Shown here: positions 17,389 to 25,979 of the stretch, piece by piece
How positions within the stretch are numbered: the first letter of the stretch is position 1
Layout: the number at the start of each line of letters is the position of its first letter
Origin: Carboxydothermus hydrogenoformans Z-2901
Lineage (GTDB): Bacteria; Bacillota; Z-2901; Carboxydothermales; Carboxydothermaceae
Assembly (NCBI RefSeq): GCF_000012865.1
Contig: NC_007503.1
Location: 1,240,001-1,304,000 of the forward strand
Reading direction: 5' to 3'
Length of the DNA: 64,000 nt
The notes under the pieces: generated by a model
The model's input: the letters and a program-made list of their open reading frames with translations, nothing else
Databases searched by the model: none
Told to the model about the DNA's origin: nothing
Position numbers and translations under genes: made by a program

Positions 17389-18450
17389 CTTTTTATTTTT
17401 TGTCAGGAACAAGAAGAAAACAAAAAGAAGCGGAATTAATACAGAAAAAATTAAAGTAAAATACGTTAATTCTCCCAAGTAGCTAAAATATTTTCCCATA
17501 TTCTCAAAACCGTAAATCGCAGAAATTAAGGCCAAAACGCTTAAAGGTAGAATATGAAGTTCTGCTTTCTTAACATTTATTACGGCTTTGAACAGTTCGG
17601 CTAACCCCAGATATAAAAAGGTTAGCTTTAAAACCCCACCAATTGACCACACCCCTAACATGACACTATCCAAATGTTTTAAAAAATCAGCGATATTGAC
17701 TATCCTAACCATTTCTAAAGCTACCAGTTCCATTTTGGCCGCACATTTGACCCCAAACACCGCTACCCCCAATACTCCTCCAAAAAGGGCAATACAAATA
17801 AAAAAATAACCCACCACAAGCAAGCGAAATAATTTTTCCGGCTTACTATAAAAATTTATCGCAAAAAACCACAATAGCAACGTATCACCAAAAAAATTAA
17901 TAATTTCAATACTACCTTTGATTACGGGGAATATTCCCCTAAGTAAAAACGGCTTAAAATTTCCAAAATCCGCCTTTGTTAATGCATAACCAGCAACAAG
18001 AATTAGGGCGAATATCCCAAAGGGAGTTAAAATTTCTGTGGCCCGGGCCATTGTTTCGGTACCAGATAAGACCCCGTAGAAAATAACCAACTGCATTAAA
18101 ATTCCAATTACTAAAAGCGGTGTCTGGGGTAAAAATACCTTCACTAATTCTAAAAATTCTCTATACACGGTAATAATTAAAATAAAATAAAGATAAAAAT
18201 AAGCAAAAAGGATTGCTTTACCAAGTGTTCCTCTTTTTTTTAAGTAACTTGTTAAATTATCAGGGTAAATTTTACATCCGATATAAGCATAAATCCATGC
18301 CAGAAAAACACTAAAAATAAAAGCCAAAATTATTGATAGCCAAGCATCGGGACCAACTTCCTTGGCGATTACGCTTGGCATAAAAATATCAATCGCTGAT
18401 AATATCAGGATAAACTGAATAAAAAGTAGCTGGATTCCGGTAATTTTCAT
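17371..18450 (-). CDS. Spore germination permease, GerAB family
   Basis: GerAB proteins are amino-acid-permease-like subunits of nutrient germinant receptors in the spore inner membrane. The 359-residue product has about ten hydrophobic segments, the length and N-terminus (MKITGIQLLFIQFILILSAIDIFMP) typical of the Spore_permease family. I chose ATG 18450 because GGAGGG lies about ten bases upstream; the longer frame to 18501 has no SD. No gerAA or gerAC gene is beside it, so it is either an orphan subunit or pairs with subunits encoded elsewhere. It diverges from minC across an 86-base gap containing an inverted repeat. Confidence 0.82.
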   Translation of the reverse strand: MKITGIQLLFIQFILILSAIDIFMPSVIAKEVGPDAWLSIILAFIFSVFLAWIYAYIGCKIYPDNLTSYLKKRGTLGKAILFAYFYLYFILIITVYREFLELVKVFLPQTPLLVIGILMQLVIFYGVLSGTETMARATEILTPFGIFALILVAGYALTKADFGNFKPFLLRGIFPVIKGSIEIINFFGDTLLLWFFAINFYSKPEKLFRLLVVGYFFICIALFGGVLGVAVFGVKCAAKMELVALEMVRIVNIADFLKHLDSVMLGVWSIGGVLKLTFLYLGLAELFKAVINVKKAELHILPLSVLALISAIYGFENMGKYFSYLGELTYFTLIFSVLIPLLFVFFLFLTKNKKLQQKI

Positions 18451-18479
18451 TTTATCTTCCCTCCTGGCATATTTTAACC

Positions 18480-18495
18480 AAATCCAGGAGGATTT
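18480..18495. repeat. Perfect inverted repeat between the GerAB-like gene and minC
   Basis: AAATCC and GGATTT are separated by AGGA in the divergent intergenic region. It could be an operator or weak hairpin; the arms are only six bases long. Confidence 0.35.
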
Positions 18496-18536
18496 TTGCA
18501 TACAGGTGTCGAAATTTGGAATTTGAGGTGATTTAA

Positions 18537-19160
18537 ATGCCCGAACCGGTCCAAATTAAAGGAACTCCCAAAGGATTACTGGTAATGTTAAACAGCCAGG
18601 ATTTTGCTCTTCTAAAAGCATCCTTAATAGAAAAAATGGAAAAAGCCAAAGGTTTTTTTAAAGGTGCAAAATATACAATTATGTACAATGACGATATTAG
18701 TTTAACCAATGCCGAAAAAGAAGAATTAGAAGCCATCTGCAACCGTTATGGTTTAATCGCCGAATCTTTTTCCCTACCTATGTCTAAAACCGGTGAACTT
18801 TTAAAGAATATCGCCACTTCTTTAGAAACAGTAGAGGGAGAAGAATGTGAAATCGTACTTAAAAACTTTCGTAGCGGCCAAACTTATTTCAGTAATAAAT
18901 CTCTTCTCATCCTTGGCGACGTTAATCCGGGTGCCGAGATTATATCGCACGGAAATATCATTGTCTGGGGAAGCCTGCGGGGAATTGCTCATGCCGGTTA
19001 TCCCAATAATGAAAAAGCCCAGGTTATCGCAATAAACCTGGTACCAGCACAAATCCGCATAGGAAAATTCGTTACCAGAGCTCAAGAAAATCCTGGTAAT
19101 CGACCCTATCCCGAAAAAGCAAGGGTAGAGGATGGCCAGGTAATTATTGAAAAATATTAA
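18537..19160 (+). CDS. minC: Septum site-determining protein MinC
   Basis: MinC inhibits FtsZ polymerisation away from midcell and is carried to the membrane by MinD. The N-terminal domain (residues about 1-95) is followed by a C-terminal beta-helix domain (about 100-207) with the conserved sequences GDVNPGAEI, GNIIVWGSLRGIAHAGYP and ALNLVPAQIRI-like INLVPAQIRIGK. Length 207 is normal. An SD (GAGGTG) lies eight bases upstream. minD and minE are not adjacent here, so the Min system is split in this genome or minD lies elsewhere. It converges on the Nudix gene with a four-base overlap. Confidence 0.93.
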   Translation: MPEPVQIKGTPKGLLVMLNSQDFALLKASLIEKMEKAKGFFKGAKYTIMYNDDISLTNAEKEELEAICNRYGLIAESFSLPMSKTGELLKNIATSLETVEGEECEIVLKNFRSGQTYFSNKSLLILGDVNPGAEIISHGNIIVWGSLRGIAHAGYPNNEKAQVIAINLVPAQIRIGKFVTRAQENPGNRPYPEKARVEDGQVIIEKY

Positions 19161-19681
19161 AAAGCTATGAAATTTAAAAACCAAAAAAGCCCGATTAAGG
19201 TTTTAGCATCTTTTATTTTGTTACTGTGTAAAAGCTCCTTTATTTTATCAATTTCTATAAAAACAGTTTTAACGATCTCATCCTCATCCGGACGAGGATC
19301 AGTTTTTTGTAATTCCTTAGCCAGATAAAGATACATTACCTCGTTGGAAAATCCCGGTGTAGTATAAAAGGTGGTTAAGTGCTGCAGCTTTTTTGCTATA
19401 AATCCCGTTTCCTCAAGTAATTCCCGATAGGCCGTTACTTCTGGAGCTTCATTTTTATTTAATTTTCCGGCCGGAAGTTCTAAAAGCCGTTCTTTAACCG
19501 GGTAGCGATACTGTTCCACAAAAACAATTTTGTTTTCAAAAATAGGAATAATTGTTACAGCACCCGGATGCAGTACCACTTCCCGGGTAGATATTTTCCC
19601 GTTTTCCAAAAGAACTTCATCTTTAACTACGGTTAAGATATTACCTTTAAAAAGACAGTTAGACTTTATAGTTTTTTCCAT
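19157..19681 (-). CDS. Nudix hydrolase, probable ADP-ribose pyrophosphatase
   Basis: The 174-residue protein has a full Nudix box, GKLNKNEAPEVTAYRELLEE followed by TGF, in a context typical of ADP-ribose pyrophosphatases (NudF): VTIIPIFENKIVFVEQYRYP before it and TPGFSNEVMYLYLA after it. The family hydrolyses ADP-ribose to AMP and ribose-5-phosphate, limiting non-specific ADP-ribosylation. It follows the DUF3786 gene by 12 bases on the same strand. The exact substrate cannot be decided from sequence. Confidence 0.88.
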   Translation of the reverse strand: MEKTIKSNCLFKGNILTVVKDEVLLENGKISTREVVLHPGAVTIIPIFENKIVFVEQYRYPVKERLLELPAGKLNKNEAPEVTAYRELLEETGFIAKKLQHLTTFYTTPGFSNEVMYLYLAKELQKTDPRPDEDEIVKTVFIEIDKIKELLHSNKIKDAKTLIGLFWFLNFIAF

Positions 19682-19693
19682 TTTTTTGCCTCC

Positions 19694-20278
19694 TTATTTT
19701 ATTAATTTAAGAACCGCAAGGGAAGCTAACTGCACCAAATCCTCAATTTCCAGGTAAAGACGTGCCCGAGCGTCAAATAAAATATTAGCATTGGCCGGAA
19801 ATTCTTCATCTTCCGCCCAAAAAACAAAAAATAAATCAACCTTGGGAAAGACCTTTAATTGAAAGGAAATATCTCCTTTATTATAAAACTTTGCCCCAAG
19901 CTTTTTGGCCTTTTCCTCTAATAAATTTGGCGCCTGGCCAAAGGTTTTTATAAGTAAATTTACAGTCCGTTTTCGAAAGGGCTCTAAATACAATAAACCG
20001 TCCTTTAATTCTGCAAATCCAACCCAGGTGCCCAAAGGCGGTAGGTCTATGGCTTTGGTTAAATAATGCAACACTAAAATTTTTTCTTGAATTGAAATTT
20101 CCGGAATAAATTCAGCTTCGGGCCAAGTAATGGTAACCTTATCATTAAAATACGGCAAAAAAATTTTTTTATCCTGTAATTCAGCTCCGGCATTTTTCAC
20201 AAGAAGTTCCGGATTACTTTTGACATATTTTTCCCGTGCAATTTCTAAAGTAAGATCCAAGCGATAAGGTACCCCCAT
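19694..20278 (-). CDS. DUF3786 domain protein
   Basis: The 194-residue protein matches the DUF3786 pattern: an N-terminal region with the ITWPE-type strand, LHYLTKA in the middle, and the closing LFDARARLYLEIEDLVQLAS segment. The family is common in anaerobic Clostridia and deltaproteobacteria, where it is often near corrinoid or acetyl-CoA pathway genes; its function is unknown. No such genes are next to it here. It probably forms a transcript with the downstream Nudix gene. Only one terminator lies upstream, so it likely has its own promoter in the 59-base gap. Confidence 0.75.
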   Translation of the reverse strand: MGVPYRLDLTLEIAREKYVKSNPELLVKNAGAELQDKKIFLPYFNDKVTITWPEAEFIPEISIQEKILVLHYLTKAIDLPPLGTWVGFAELKDGLLYLEPFRKRTVNLLIKTFGQAPNLLEEKAKKLGAKFYNKGDISFQLKVFPKVDLFFVFWAEDEEFPANANILFDARARLYLEIEDLVQLASLAVLKLIK

Positions 20279-20319
20279 TTTTACCCACTCCCTTTTTTCC
20301 TATATTATAACATAAAAAA

Positions 20320-20341
20320 ATAACCACCTTTTGGTGGTTAT
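20320..20341 (-). terminator. Intrinsic terminator of the small gene at 20338-20523
   Basis: ATAACCACC pairs with GGTGGTTAT across a TTTT loop, and on the minus strand seven Ts follow. The stop codon of the small gene lies inside the stem. Confidence 0.85.
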
Positions 20342-20523
20342 ATAGCTTTTGCTTTTCTGGGCATTCCTGATTTTTTCTGTTTTTGTGAAATAAAACTCAA
20401 ACCCATTTCTTCTTCGATATCCATTATTCTGACAAGTAAATTTAATCTTTCTTCATTTTCGGCAACAGCCCACCGATCCAAAAGACGCGTTCTTAAACTT
20501 CTCAATTTATCGCTTTTGCGCAT
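20338..20523 (-). CDS. Small basic helical protein, function unknown
   Basis: The 61-residue protein is rich in Lys and Arg, with a helical core (RLLDRWAVAENEERLNLLVRIMDIEEEMGL) and a basic tail (KQKKSGMPRKAKAI). I do not recognise a family. It is likely real because a good SD (AGGAGGG) lies nine bases before the ATG, a TATAAT-like -10 lies about 50 bases upstream, and a strong terminator immediately follows. It diverges from the 2-hydroxyacyl-CoA dehydratase-like operon across a 204-base gap. A nucleic-acid-binding role is possible from charge alone. Confidence 0.6.
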   Translation of the reverse strand: MRKSDKLRSLRTRLLDRWAVAENEERLNLLVRIMDIEEEMGLSFISQKQKKSGMPRKAKAI

Positions 20524-20727
20524 ATTTTTCTACCCTCCTGTGAAAGTCCTCACATTTACTTTTTATATTAAACATTATACTTAAAATTCCTGCAAGAATG
20601 GTTAAATTTTTTTAAAAATTTTATTATTTTATAATGAATTTTTTAAGAAGGATTTTGGCTTAAGACGCCGTATATAGATATCTTATGGGGTATTCTCTAA
20701 AATCCAGCTGCAGGAAGGAATGGTTTT

Positions 20728-21696
20728 ATGAATGCACCAGTTATTGGAATTGCTCGAACCCTAAACTATTATGCTTATTATCCTTTTTGGCAGGGTTTTT
20801 TTGACAGCTTAAATTTAAAAACCGTTGTTTCTTCACCAACTACAAAAGAAATTTTAGACCAAGGGGTAAAAGACGCCTTGGCCGAAGCATGCCTTCCAAT
20901 TAAGCTTTTTTTTGGACATATAGCAACTTTAAAAACAAAAGTGGATTATCTTTTTATTCCGAGAATAGTAAATTTAAACAGGAAAACTGTTTACTGTCCT
21001 AAATTTCTTGGACTTCCGGATATGATTAAATATTCTTATGAAAATCTTCCTCCGGTTATCGACATCCGGGTGGATAACCGTAATTTAAAAGATAGTTTAC
21101 TAATCTCATCCTTAAAATTGGCTTCATTCTTTGGATTTTCAAAGTTACAGGGTTTTAAAGCGTATCGGGAAGGAATCAGGCGGCAAAACCTTTACGAAAA
21201 TTTACTTCAAAAAGGTTACCTGCCGGTAAATGAAGTTAACGTTAATTCACCAAAATTATTCTCTGTAAAATCATCGTTTAAAATTGCTTTACTGGGTTAC
21301 CCCTATCTCGTCTACGATAATTATGTAAATCTTAAAATTTTAGAATTTCTACATAAAAACAACGTTCAGGTTCTAACTGCCGAACAGGTACCCTGGCCGA
21401 TTAGAAACAAATATGCCCCTTTTACAAATAAAAAGCGCCTTTTCTGGACTTTTAGCGATAGAGTATTAAGTAGTTTTCAGTATTTTTTAAAAAATGTCCC
21501 CGACTTAAAAGGTATTATTCATTTAACAGCCTTCGGTTGCGGTCCCGATTTTATCGTCGACCGTATAATGGAAATAGACGCTGGAGAGCAGCAAATTCCC
21601 TATTTAACTTTAACCATAGATGAGCATACTGGAGAAGCAGGACTCGTAACCCGAGTGGAAGCATTCTTAGACATGATAAAGCGTAAATCCCGGTAA
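20728..21696 (+). CDS. DUF2229-type subunit of a 2-hydroxyacyl-CoA-dehydratase-like system
   Basis: The 322-residue protein resembles the DUF2229 (CoA enzyme activase-associated) domain. It has Cys residues suited to Fe-S ligation: C55 (EACLPIK), C90 (VYCPKF) and C271 (FGCGPD). Its C-terminus (DEHTGEAGLVTRVEAFLD) closely matches that of the next gene, so the two are paralogues of one fold. It is the first gene of a three-gene plus-strand operon, 11 bases before the HgdB-like gene. The 204-base upstream gap holds a TATAAT at 20630-20635 with no good -35. The substrate is unknown. Confidence 0.75.
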   Translation: MNAPVIGIARTLNYYAYYPFWQGFFDSLNLKTVVSSPTTKEILDQGVKDALAEACLPIKLFFGHIATLKTKVDYLFIPRIVNLNRKTVYCPKFLGLPDMIKYSYENLPPVIDIRVDNRNLKDSLLISSLKLASFFGFSKLQGFKAYREGIRRQNLYENLLQKGYLPVNEVNVNSPKLFSVKSSFKIALLGYPYLVYDNYVNLKILEFLHKNNVQVLTAEQVPWPIRNKYAPFTNKKRLFWTFSDRVLSSFQYFLKNVPDLKGIIHLTAFGCGPDFIVDRIMEIDAGEQQIPYLTLTIDEHTGEAGLVTRVEAFLDMIKRKSR

Positions 21697-21707
21697 GAGG
21701 TGATGGA

Positions 21708-22808
21708 ATGAAAACTCTAAGAATTACTTTCCCTTACATGGGAAACTATGTCCACGCTTTTCGCGGGTTGTTAGAAGATTTGGGTTATGAAGTGGTAATG
21801 CCAGTAAAACCTTCCAAGCGAACCTTAGATTTAGGAGTTAAATATGCACCGGAGTTTTCCTGCCTTCCCTACAAAATTGTACTTGGTACCTACTTGGAAA
21901 CACTACCAAAAGGCGTTGACCGCATTGTTACCAGCGGTGGTGTCGGGCCCTGTCGAGCCGGTTTGTATGCCAGCCTGCACGAAAAGATTTTAAAAAAAAT
22001 GGGTTATAACGTTGAATTTATTGTGTTGGAGCCACCACTTGTTGATTTAAAAGGTTTTTACAAGACGGTACAGAAGTTAAATTACAAAAACTACTCTTTA
22101 TGGTACATATATAAAGCAATTAAACGAAATTGGCGGAAAATAAAGGCACTGGATACCATTGAACAAAAAGCCTTATTTTTAAGACCCCGGGAACTTAAAA
22201 AAGGTAGTGTTTCAGCAAAGTACAAAGAAGTCCTGCAGTATGTCATAAATGCCTATTCCGAAAAGGAAATTGATGAAGCGGAACAAGAAGCTTTAAAACA
22301 GTTGGATAAAATTCCCGTGGATTTAGAAAAATTAGTGGTTAAAGTCGGAATGGTGGGCGAAATTTACGTTTTACTTGAACCAAGCAGTAACTTTGAAATT
22401 GAAGAAACCATCGGCCACTTAGGGGCGGAAGTTAAGCGTTCTATGTTTTTAACCGGGTGGACCCGGGATAATACCTTACCCGGAAAAAGCGAAGAGTTAG
22501 TCAGTGTTAAAGCCGCAGCAAAACCTTATCTTCCAGAATTAATCGGTGGCCACGGTCAGGATTCGATTGGAAACGCCATTCTTTATATAAAACAAGGATT
22601 TGATGGCTTAATTCAACTTGCTCCTTTCACCTGTATTCCGGAAATTGTGGCCCGAACCATCTTAACCAAAATTAGTCAAGAACATAATTTCCCGATTTTA
22701 ACCTTTTTCTTGGACGAGCAAACGGGCAAAGCCGGAATGGAAACCCGTTTAGAAGCATTTATTGACCTTTTAAAAAGAAAAAAACTTCAAAAACTTAGCA
22801 AAAGCTAA
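21708..22808 (+). CDS. HgdB-like dehydratase/reductase component
   Basis: The 366-residue protein belongs to the 2-hydroxyglutaryl-CoA dehydratase D-component-like superfamily. Candidate cluster ligands are C52 (EFSCLPYK), C82 (GPCRAG) and C309 (FTCIPE). It ends with DEQTGKAGMETRLEAFID, matching the preceding protein. In many Firmicutes this domain, DUF2229 and the activator are fused in one protein of about 1400 residues; here they are separate genes. Dehydratases of this group use an ATP-driven one-electron reduction by the activator encoded next. Function in this organism is unknown, and no CoA-ester metabolism genes are adjacent. Confidence 0.75.
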   Translation: MKTLRITFPYMGNYVHAFRGLLEDLGYEVVMPVKPSKRTLDLGVKYAPEFSCLPYKIVLGTYLETLPKGVDRIVTSGGVGPCRAGLYASLHEKILKKMGYNVEFIVLEPPLVDLKGFYKTVQKLNYKNYSLWYIYKAIKRNWRKIKALDTIEQKALFLRPRELKKGSVSAKYKEVLQYVINAYSEKEIDEAEQEALKQLDKIPVDLEKLVVKVGMVGEIYVLLEPSSNFEIEETIGHLGAEVKRSMFLTGWTRDNTLPGKSEELVSVKAAAKPYLPELIGGHGQDSIGNAILYIKQGFDGLIQLAPFTCIPEIVARTILTKISQEHNFPILTFFLDEQTGKAGMETRLEAFIDLLKRKKLQKLSKS

Positions 22809-22822
22809 AGGGGGCAAGATAA

Positions 22823-23773
22823 ATGGACCTATATCTTGGAATTGATGTGGGCTCGGTAAGTACAAATCTTGTTTTAATTGATGAAGAAAATAACGTTCAT
22901 GAAAGCTTATATTTAAGGACCAGAGGACAACCAATTCGAGTAATAAAGGAAGGAATGCAAATCCTTAAAGAAAAATATGAAAATAAAGTAACAATAAAAG
23001 GAGTTGGTACTACAGGAAGCGGTCGCTATTTAGCCGGCGTTATCGTTGGTGCCGATATAGTTAAAAATGAAATTACGGCTCATGCCATAGCTACCACCAC
23101 TTTTGTCCCCGAGGTCCAGACAATAATTGAAATAGGCGGACAGGACTCAAAAATAATCATCATCCGGGATGGCGTAGTAACTGATTTTGCTATGAATACC
23201 GTTTGCGCTGCTGGTACCGGTTCTTTCTTGGACCAGCAGGCGTCCCGTTTAAATATTCCCATTGAACAGTTTGGCGAATTAGCCTTAAAATCTACCGTCC
23301 CGGTGCGTATCGCCGGTCGCTGTACGGTATTTGCCGAATCGGATATGATCCATAAACAGCAATTAGGATACAAAATCGAAGATATCATCAATGGATTATG
23401 TGAAGCTTTAGTAAGAAACTACTTAAACAACGTTGGGAAAAATAAAGAAATCCTTCCTCCCATCGTTTTCCAGGGAGGTGTTGCCGCCAACCGTGGTATT
23501 CGGGAGGCGTTTGCCCGCGCTTTAGGGCAGGACATTATCGTACCAAAACATTATAATGTTATGGGAGCAATAGGAGCTGCCATTTTAGCCAGGGAAGCAA
23601 CCAACGGGCAAAAAACCAACTTTAAAGGTTTTGCCATTGCCGATTATAATTACGAAACTCGCAGCTTTGAATGCACTTACTGCCCCAACCATTGCGAAAT
23701 CGCCGAAATTTCCGAGGAAGGAAAAGTTATTGGTCGTTGGGGAGGTCGTTGCCCGCGCTGGGAGGTAATTTAG
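22823..23773 (+). CDS. HgdC/BadF-type ATP-dependent activator with extra C-terminal Cys motif
   Basis: This 316-residue ASKHA-fold ATPase is of the 2-hydroxyglutaryl-CoA dehydratase activator family. It has the phosphate-binding motif GIDVGSVSTN, the second motif EIGGQDSK, and ligands for an intersubunit [4Fe-4S] cluster at C128 (VCAAGTGSF) and C167 (GRCTVFAESD). Residues beyond about 270 extend past a minimal HgdC and carry C284, C287 and C291 (CTYCPNHC) plus C310 (GGRCPRW), as in the large fused relatives. It is expected to donate electrons to the two upstream gene products. Its last 47 bases overlap the 3' end of the convergent histidine kinase gene. Confidence 0.85.
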   Translation: MDLYLGIDVGSVSTNLVLIDEENNVHESLYLRTRGQPIRVIKEGMQILKEKYENKVTIKGVGTTGSGRYLAGVIVGADIVKNEITAHAIATTTFVPEVQTIIEIGGQDSKIIIIRDGVVTDFAMNTVCAAGTGSFLDQQASRLNIPIEQFGELALKSTVPVRIAGRCTVFAESDMIHKQQLGYKIEDIINGLCEALVRNYLNNVGKNKEILPPIVFQGGVAANRGIREAFARALGQDIIVPKHYNVMGAIGAAILAREATNGQKTNFKGFAIADYNYETRSFECTYCPNHCEIAEISEEGKVIGRWGGRCPRWEVI

Positions 23774-25193
23774 GTAAAACCACTGTAAATTTTGCCCCCC
23801 CTTCGGGATTATTCCGGGCAAAGATTTGCCCCCCATGGGCTTCCACAATCGATTTCGTTATGGCCAATCCAAGCCCGAAGCCTTTACTGCTTCGGGCTTT
23901 ATCTACTTTATAAAACCTTTCAAATATTTTTTCCAAATCTTGCTCCGGAATCCCTGGACCGGAATCCTTGACGTGTATTTGGTAATCTTTTTCCCCTTCA
24001 ATAACTTCAAACTTTACCTTACCTCCTGCTGGAGTGAATTTCAAGGCATTGCTTAAGAGATTTCCTACCACTCGTAAAAGCTTGCTTCTATCGCCAACAA
24101 CCTTTCCATCCTGAACATTTACTTCCAGCTCAAGTTCGATTCCTTTTTCGAAAAATTGGGTTTTAAATGCATTAAAACAATCCTGGGCAAAATTAGCTAA
24201 ATCTATTTTTTCAAATTTTAGTTTTTCTCTCCCCTCTTCAATACTGGCTAAATCTAAAAGCTCATTTGCCATAGCTTTTAGTCTTTCTGCTTCCTGTAAA
24301 ATATTTTTTAAGTGCTCTTCTCGTATTTTTTCATCTGTTACTATACCATCTAAAAGTGCCTCGGTATAGCCCTGTATAATAGTTAAAGGAGTTCGTAACT
24401 CGTGGGAAACATTTGCCAAAAACTCACGGCGATTTTGTTCTCTTTTATTATAAGCAATTATATATTTTTCTAACTGAGCAGCCATTTGGTTTATCGTTTG
24501 GACTATGTCCCCCAACTCATCCTTACCTTGATAGGAAATCCGGTGACTAAAATCTCTATTGGCAATTTTTTGGGCGGCAGTTTTGATTTGCACCAGCGGT
24601 TTTGTAATGGACGTGGATAACCAAAAGGCCAAAATCGTTGCCAAAATAATCCCGATAATTGTGGAAAAAATATTAATTTTAATTAACTCAAAAAAATTAC
24701 CACTAATTTCTTTAACCGGTGCCTGAAGTAAAATGGCAAATAACACTCGATCTTGTAATATCACTGGAACTCCCGTAAATAAAACATCCTGTTTTAATAA
24801 CTTACTCTCTACTCTAACCGCAACTTTTTTCCCGGAAAGTAAATTTTTTACCAGCTCCTGCGGAATAATATCGGCAGCCCACATTTGACAGCTATTTTGG
24901 GGAAAACCGGCACGACCGGTACAAATTATTACTCTACCTACAGCATCGGTCAATGTAATATTAGCATTTAAATAGCTTCCCATAATCTCCATTTGATGAA
25001 ATATTTTTTCTATATCTCTTTCGGCCACTATATATTCGGCAAGTTTTTCACCCGCTCGAAATAAGTTTTCCTGTTGCTGCGAAAAATATTTTTGCCCCAT
25101 ATAAATAGTAGTAGTCCATAAAATAGAACTGGTGGCGGCAACCACCAGCAATACTAATGCAAGCCAAAATTTTAATTTAAGAGAATTAATCAC
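23727..25193 (-). CDS. Sensor histidine kinase, PhoR/ResE-like
   Basis: The 488-residue protein has TM1 at about 9-30, an extracytoplasmic sensor region of about 140 residues, TM2 at about 173-196, a HAMP linker, a HisKA domain with phospho-acceptor H264 (NVSHELRTPL), and a HATPase domain with N (NLLSNALKF), G1 (DSGPGI) and G2 (GFGLGLAITKS) boxes. The signal is unknown. It overlaps the response regulator by eight bases. The C-terminal tail (KLPPSAGNDLPNDQ) overlaps the convergent activator gene on the other strand by 47 bases. Confidence 0.93.
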   Translation of the reverse strand: MINSLKLKFWLALVLLVVAATSSILWTTTIYMGQKYFSQQQENLFRAGEKLAEYIVAERDIEKIFHQMEIMGSYLNANITLTDAVGRVIICTGRAGFPQNSCQMWAADIIPQELVKNLLSGKKVAVRVESKLLKQDVLFTGVPVILQDRVLFAILLQAPVKEISGNFFELIKINIFSTIIGIILATILAFWLSTSITKPLVQIKTAAQKIANRDFSHRISYQGKDELGDIVQTINQMAAQLEKYIIAYNKREQNRREFLANVSHELRTPLTIIQGYTEALLDGIVTDEKIREEHLKNILQEAERLKAMANELLDLASIEEGREKLKFEKIDLANFAQDCFNAFKTQFFEKGIELELEVNVQDGKVVGDRSKLLRVVGNLLSNALKFTPAGGKVKFEVIEGEKDYQIHVKDSGPGIPEQDLEKIFERFYKVDKARSSKGFGLGLAITKSIVEAHGGQIFARNNPEGGAKFTVVLPKLPPSAGNDLPNDQ

Positions 25194-25872
25194 CGTTTTT
25201 CACCTCAAACTTGTAACCTACCCCCCAAACAGTTTTGATATAGGAAGCTGCCTCTTGCAACTTTTCCCGCAAACGGGTAACGTGAGTATCAACCGTTCGG
25301 GCTTCGCCAAAATAATCATATCCCCAAACATTGGCAAGCAACTGTTCCCGCGAAAGAGCTTTCCCTCGATTAGTAACCAAATATAAAAGAAGATCAAACT
25401 CTAAGGGTGTTAGCACTACTTCTTCTCCATTAACCTTTACTTCTCTGGCCTCCGGATGAATTTCTAAAATACCCTGCTTTATAACCGAACTCGCCTCTTT
25501 TTCTGGGATACCAGAACTCCTCCGTAAAACCGCTTTTACCCGGGCAACCACTTCCCTCGGACTAAAAGGTTTTACCACATAATCGTCAGCACCAATTTCT
25601 AAGCCTAAAATTTTGTCAATCTCTTCTCCCCGCGCGGTCAGCATGATTATAGGAACCAACGAGGTTTTACGTATTTCTTTGGCAATCTCCATCCCATCAA
25701 TCTCCGGAAGCATCAAATCAAGAATAATTAAATCTATTTTATGCTCGGAAAAACGCTTTAATGCCTCTTTTCCATCCTGGGCTTCCAAAACCAGAAAACC
25801 TTCCTTTTCAAGATAAAGCCGCAATACTTCCCGGATTTTTTCTTCATCATCCACCAGAAGTATTGTTTTCAT
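25186..25872 (-). CDS. OmpR/PhoB-family response regulator
   Basis: The receiver domain has the acidic pair D8/D9, phospho-acceptor D52 (IILDLMLPE), T and K switch residues, and a C-terminal winged-helix domain ending RTVDTHVTRLREKL and TVWGVGYKF. I chose ATG 25872 (MKTILLVDDEE). A longer frame begins at 25911, but that ATG overlaps the predicted -10 box, so it cannot be on the transcript. GGGAGG lies 11 bases upstream of the chosen start. It is co-transcribed with the histidine kinase, whose start it overlaps. Targets are unknown. Confidence 0.94.
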   Translation of the reverse strand: MKTILLVDDEEKIREVLRLYLEKEGFLVLEAQDGKEALKRFSEHKIDLIILDLMLPEIDGMEIAKEIRKTSLVPIIMLTARGEEIDKILGLEIGADDYVVKPFSPREVVARVKAVLRRSSGIPEKEASSVIKQGILEIHPEAREVKVNGEEVVLTPLEFDLLLYLVTNRGKALSREQLLANVWGYDYFGEARTVDTHVTRLREKLQEAASYIKTVWGVGYKFEVKNGD

Positions 25873-25909
25873 TTTATTTAAAACCTCCCTTTCACCAACT
25901 TCTGCTTTC

Positions 25910-25918
25910 ATTATAACA
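25910..25918 (-). promoter_or_regulatory. Extended -10 promoter of the two-component operon
   Basis: On the minus strand TGTTATAAT forms an extended -10, with only a weak -35 at the usual distance. A perfect ATCCGGAT palindrome (25921-25928) lies just upstream, in the spacer, and could be an operator. Confidence 0.6.
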
Positions 25919-25979
25919 TAATCCGGATATTATTTACCTCAGTTTCTCTTCCACGGAATTTCTAATATTTTCCTTCTGT

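Noticed and set aside
18451-18536. Possible sigma-F/G promoter for the GerAB-like gene (GTATG with a GGTTAAAATA -10)
   Set aside because: The spacer is 19 bases where about 15 is expected, and one core base differs.
20653-20675. Possible sigma-54 promoter (TTGGC ... GCC) upstream of the dehydratase-like operon
   Set aside because: The GG and GC pairs are eight rather than ten bases apart.
20524-20727. Riboswitch or small RNA in the 204-base gap
   Set aside because: No stable hairpin or known motif seen; it is mainly AT-rich.
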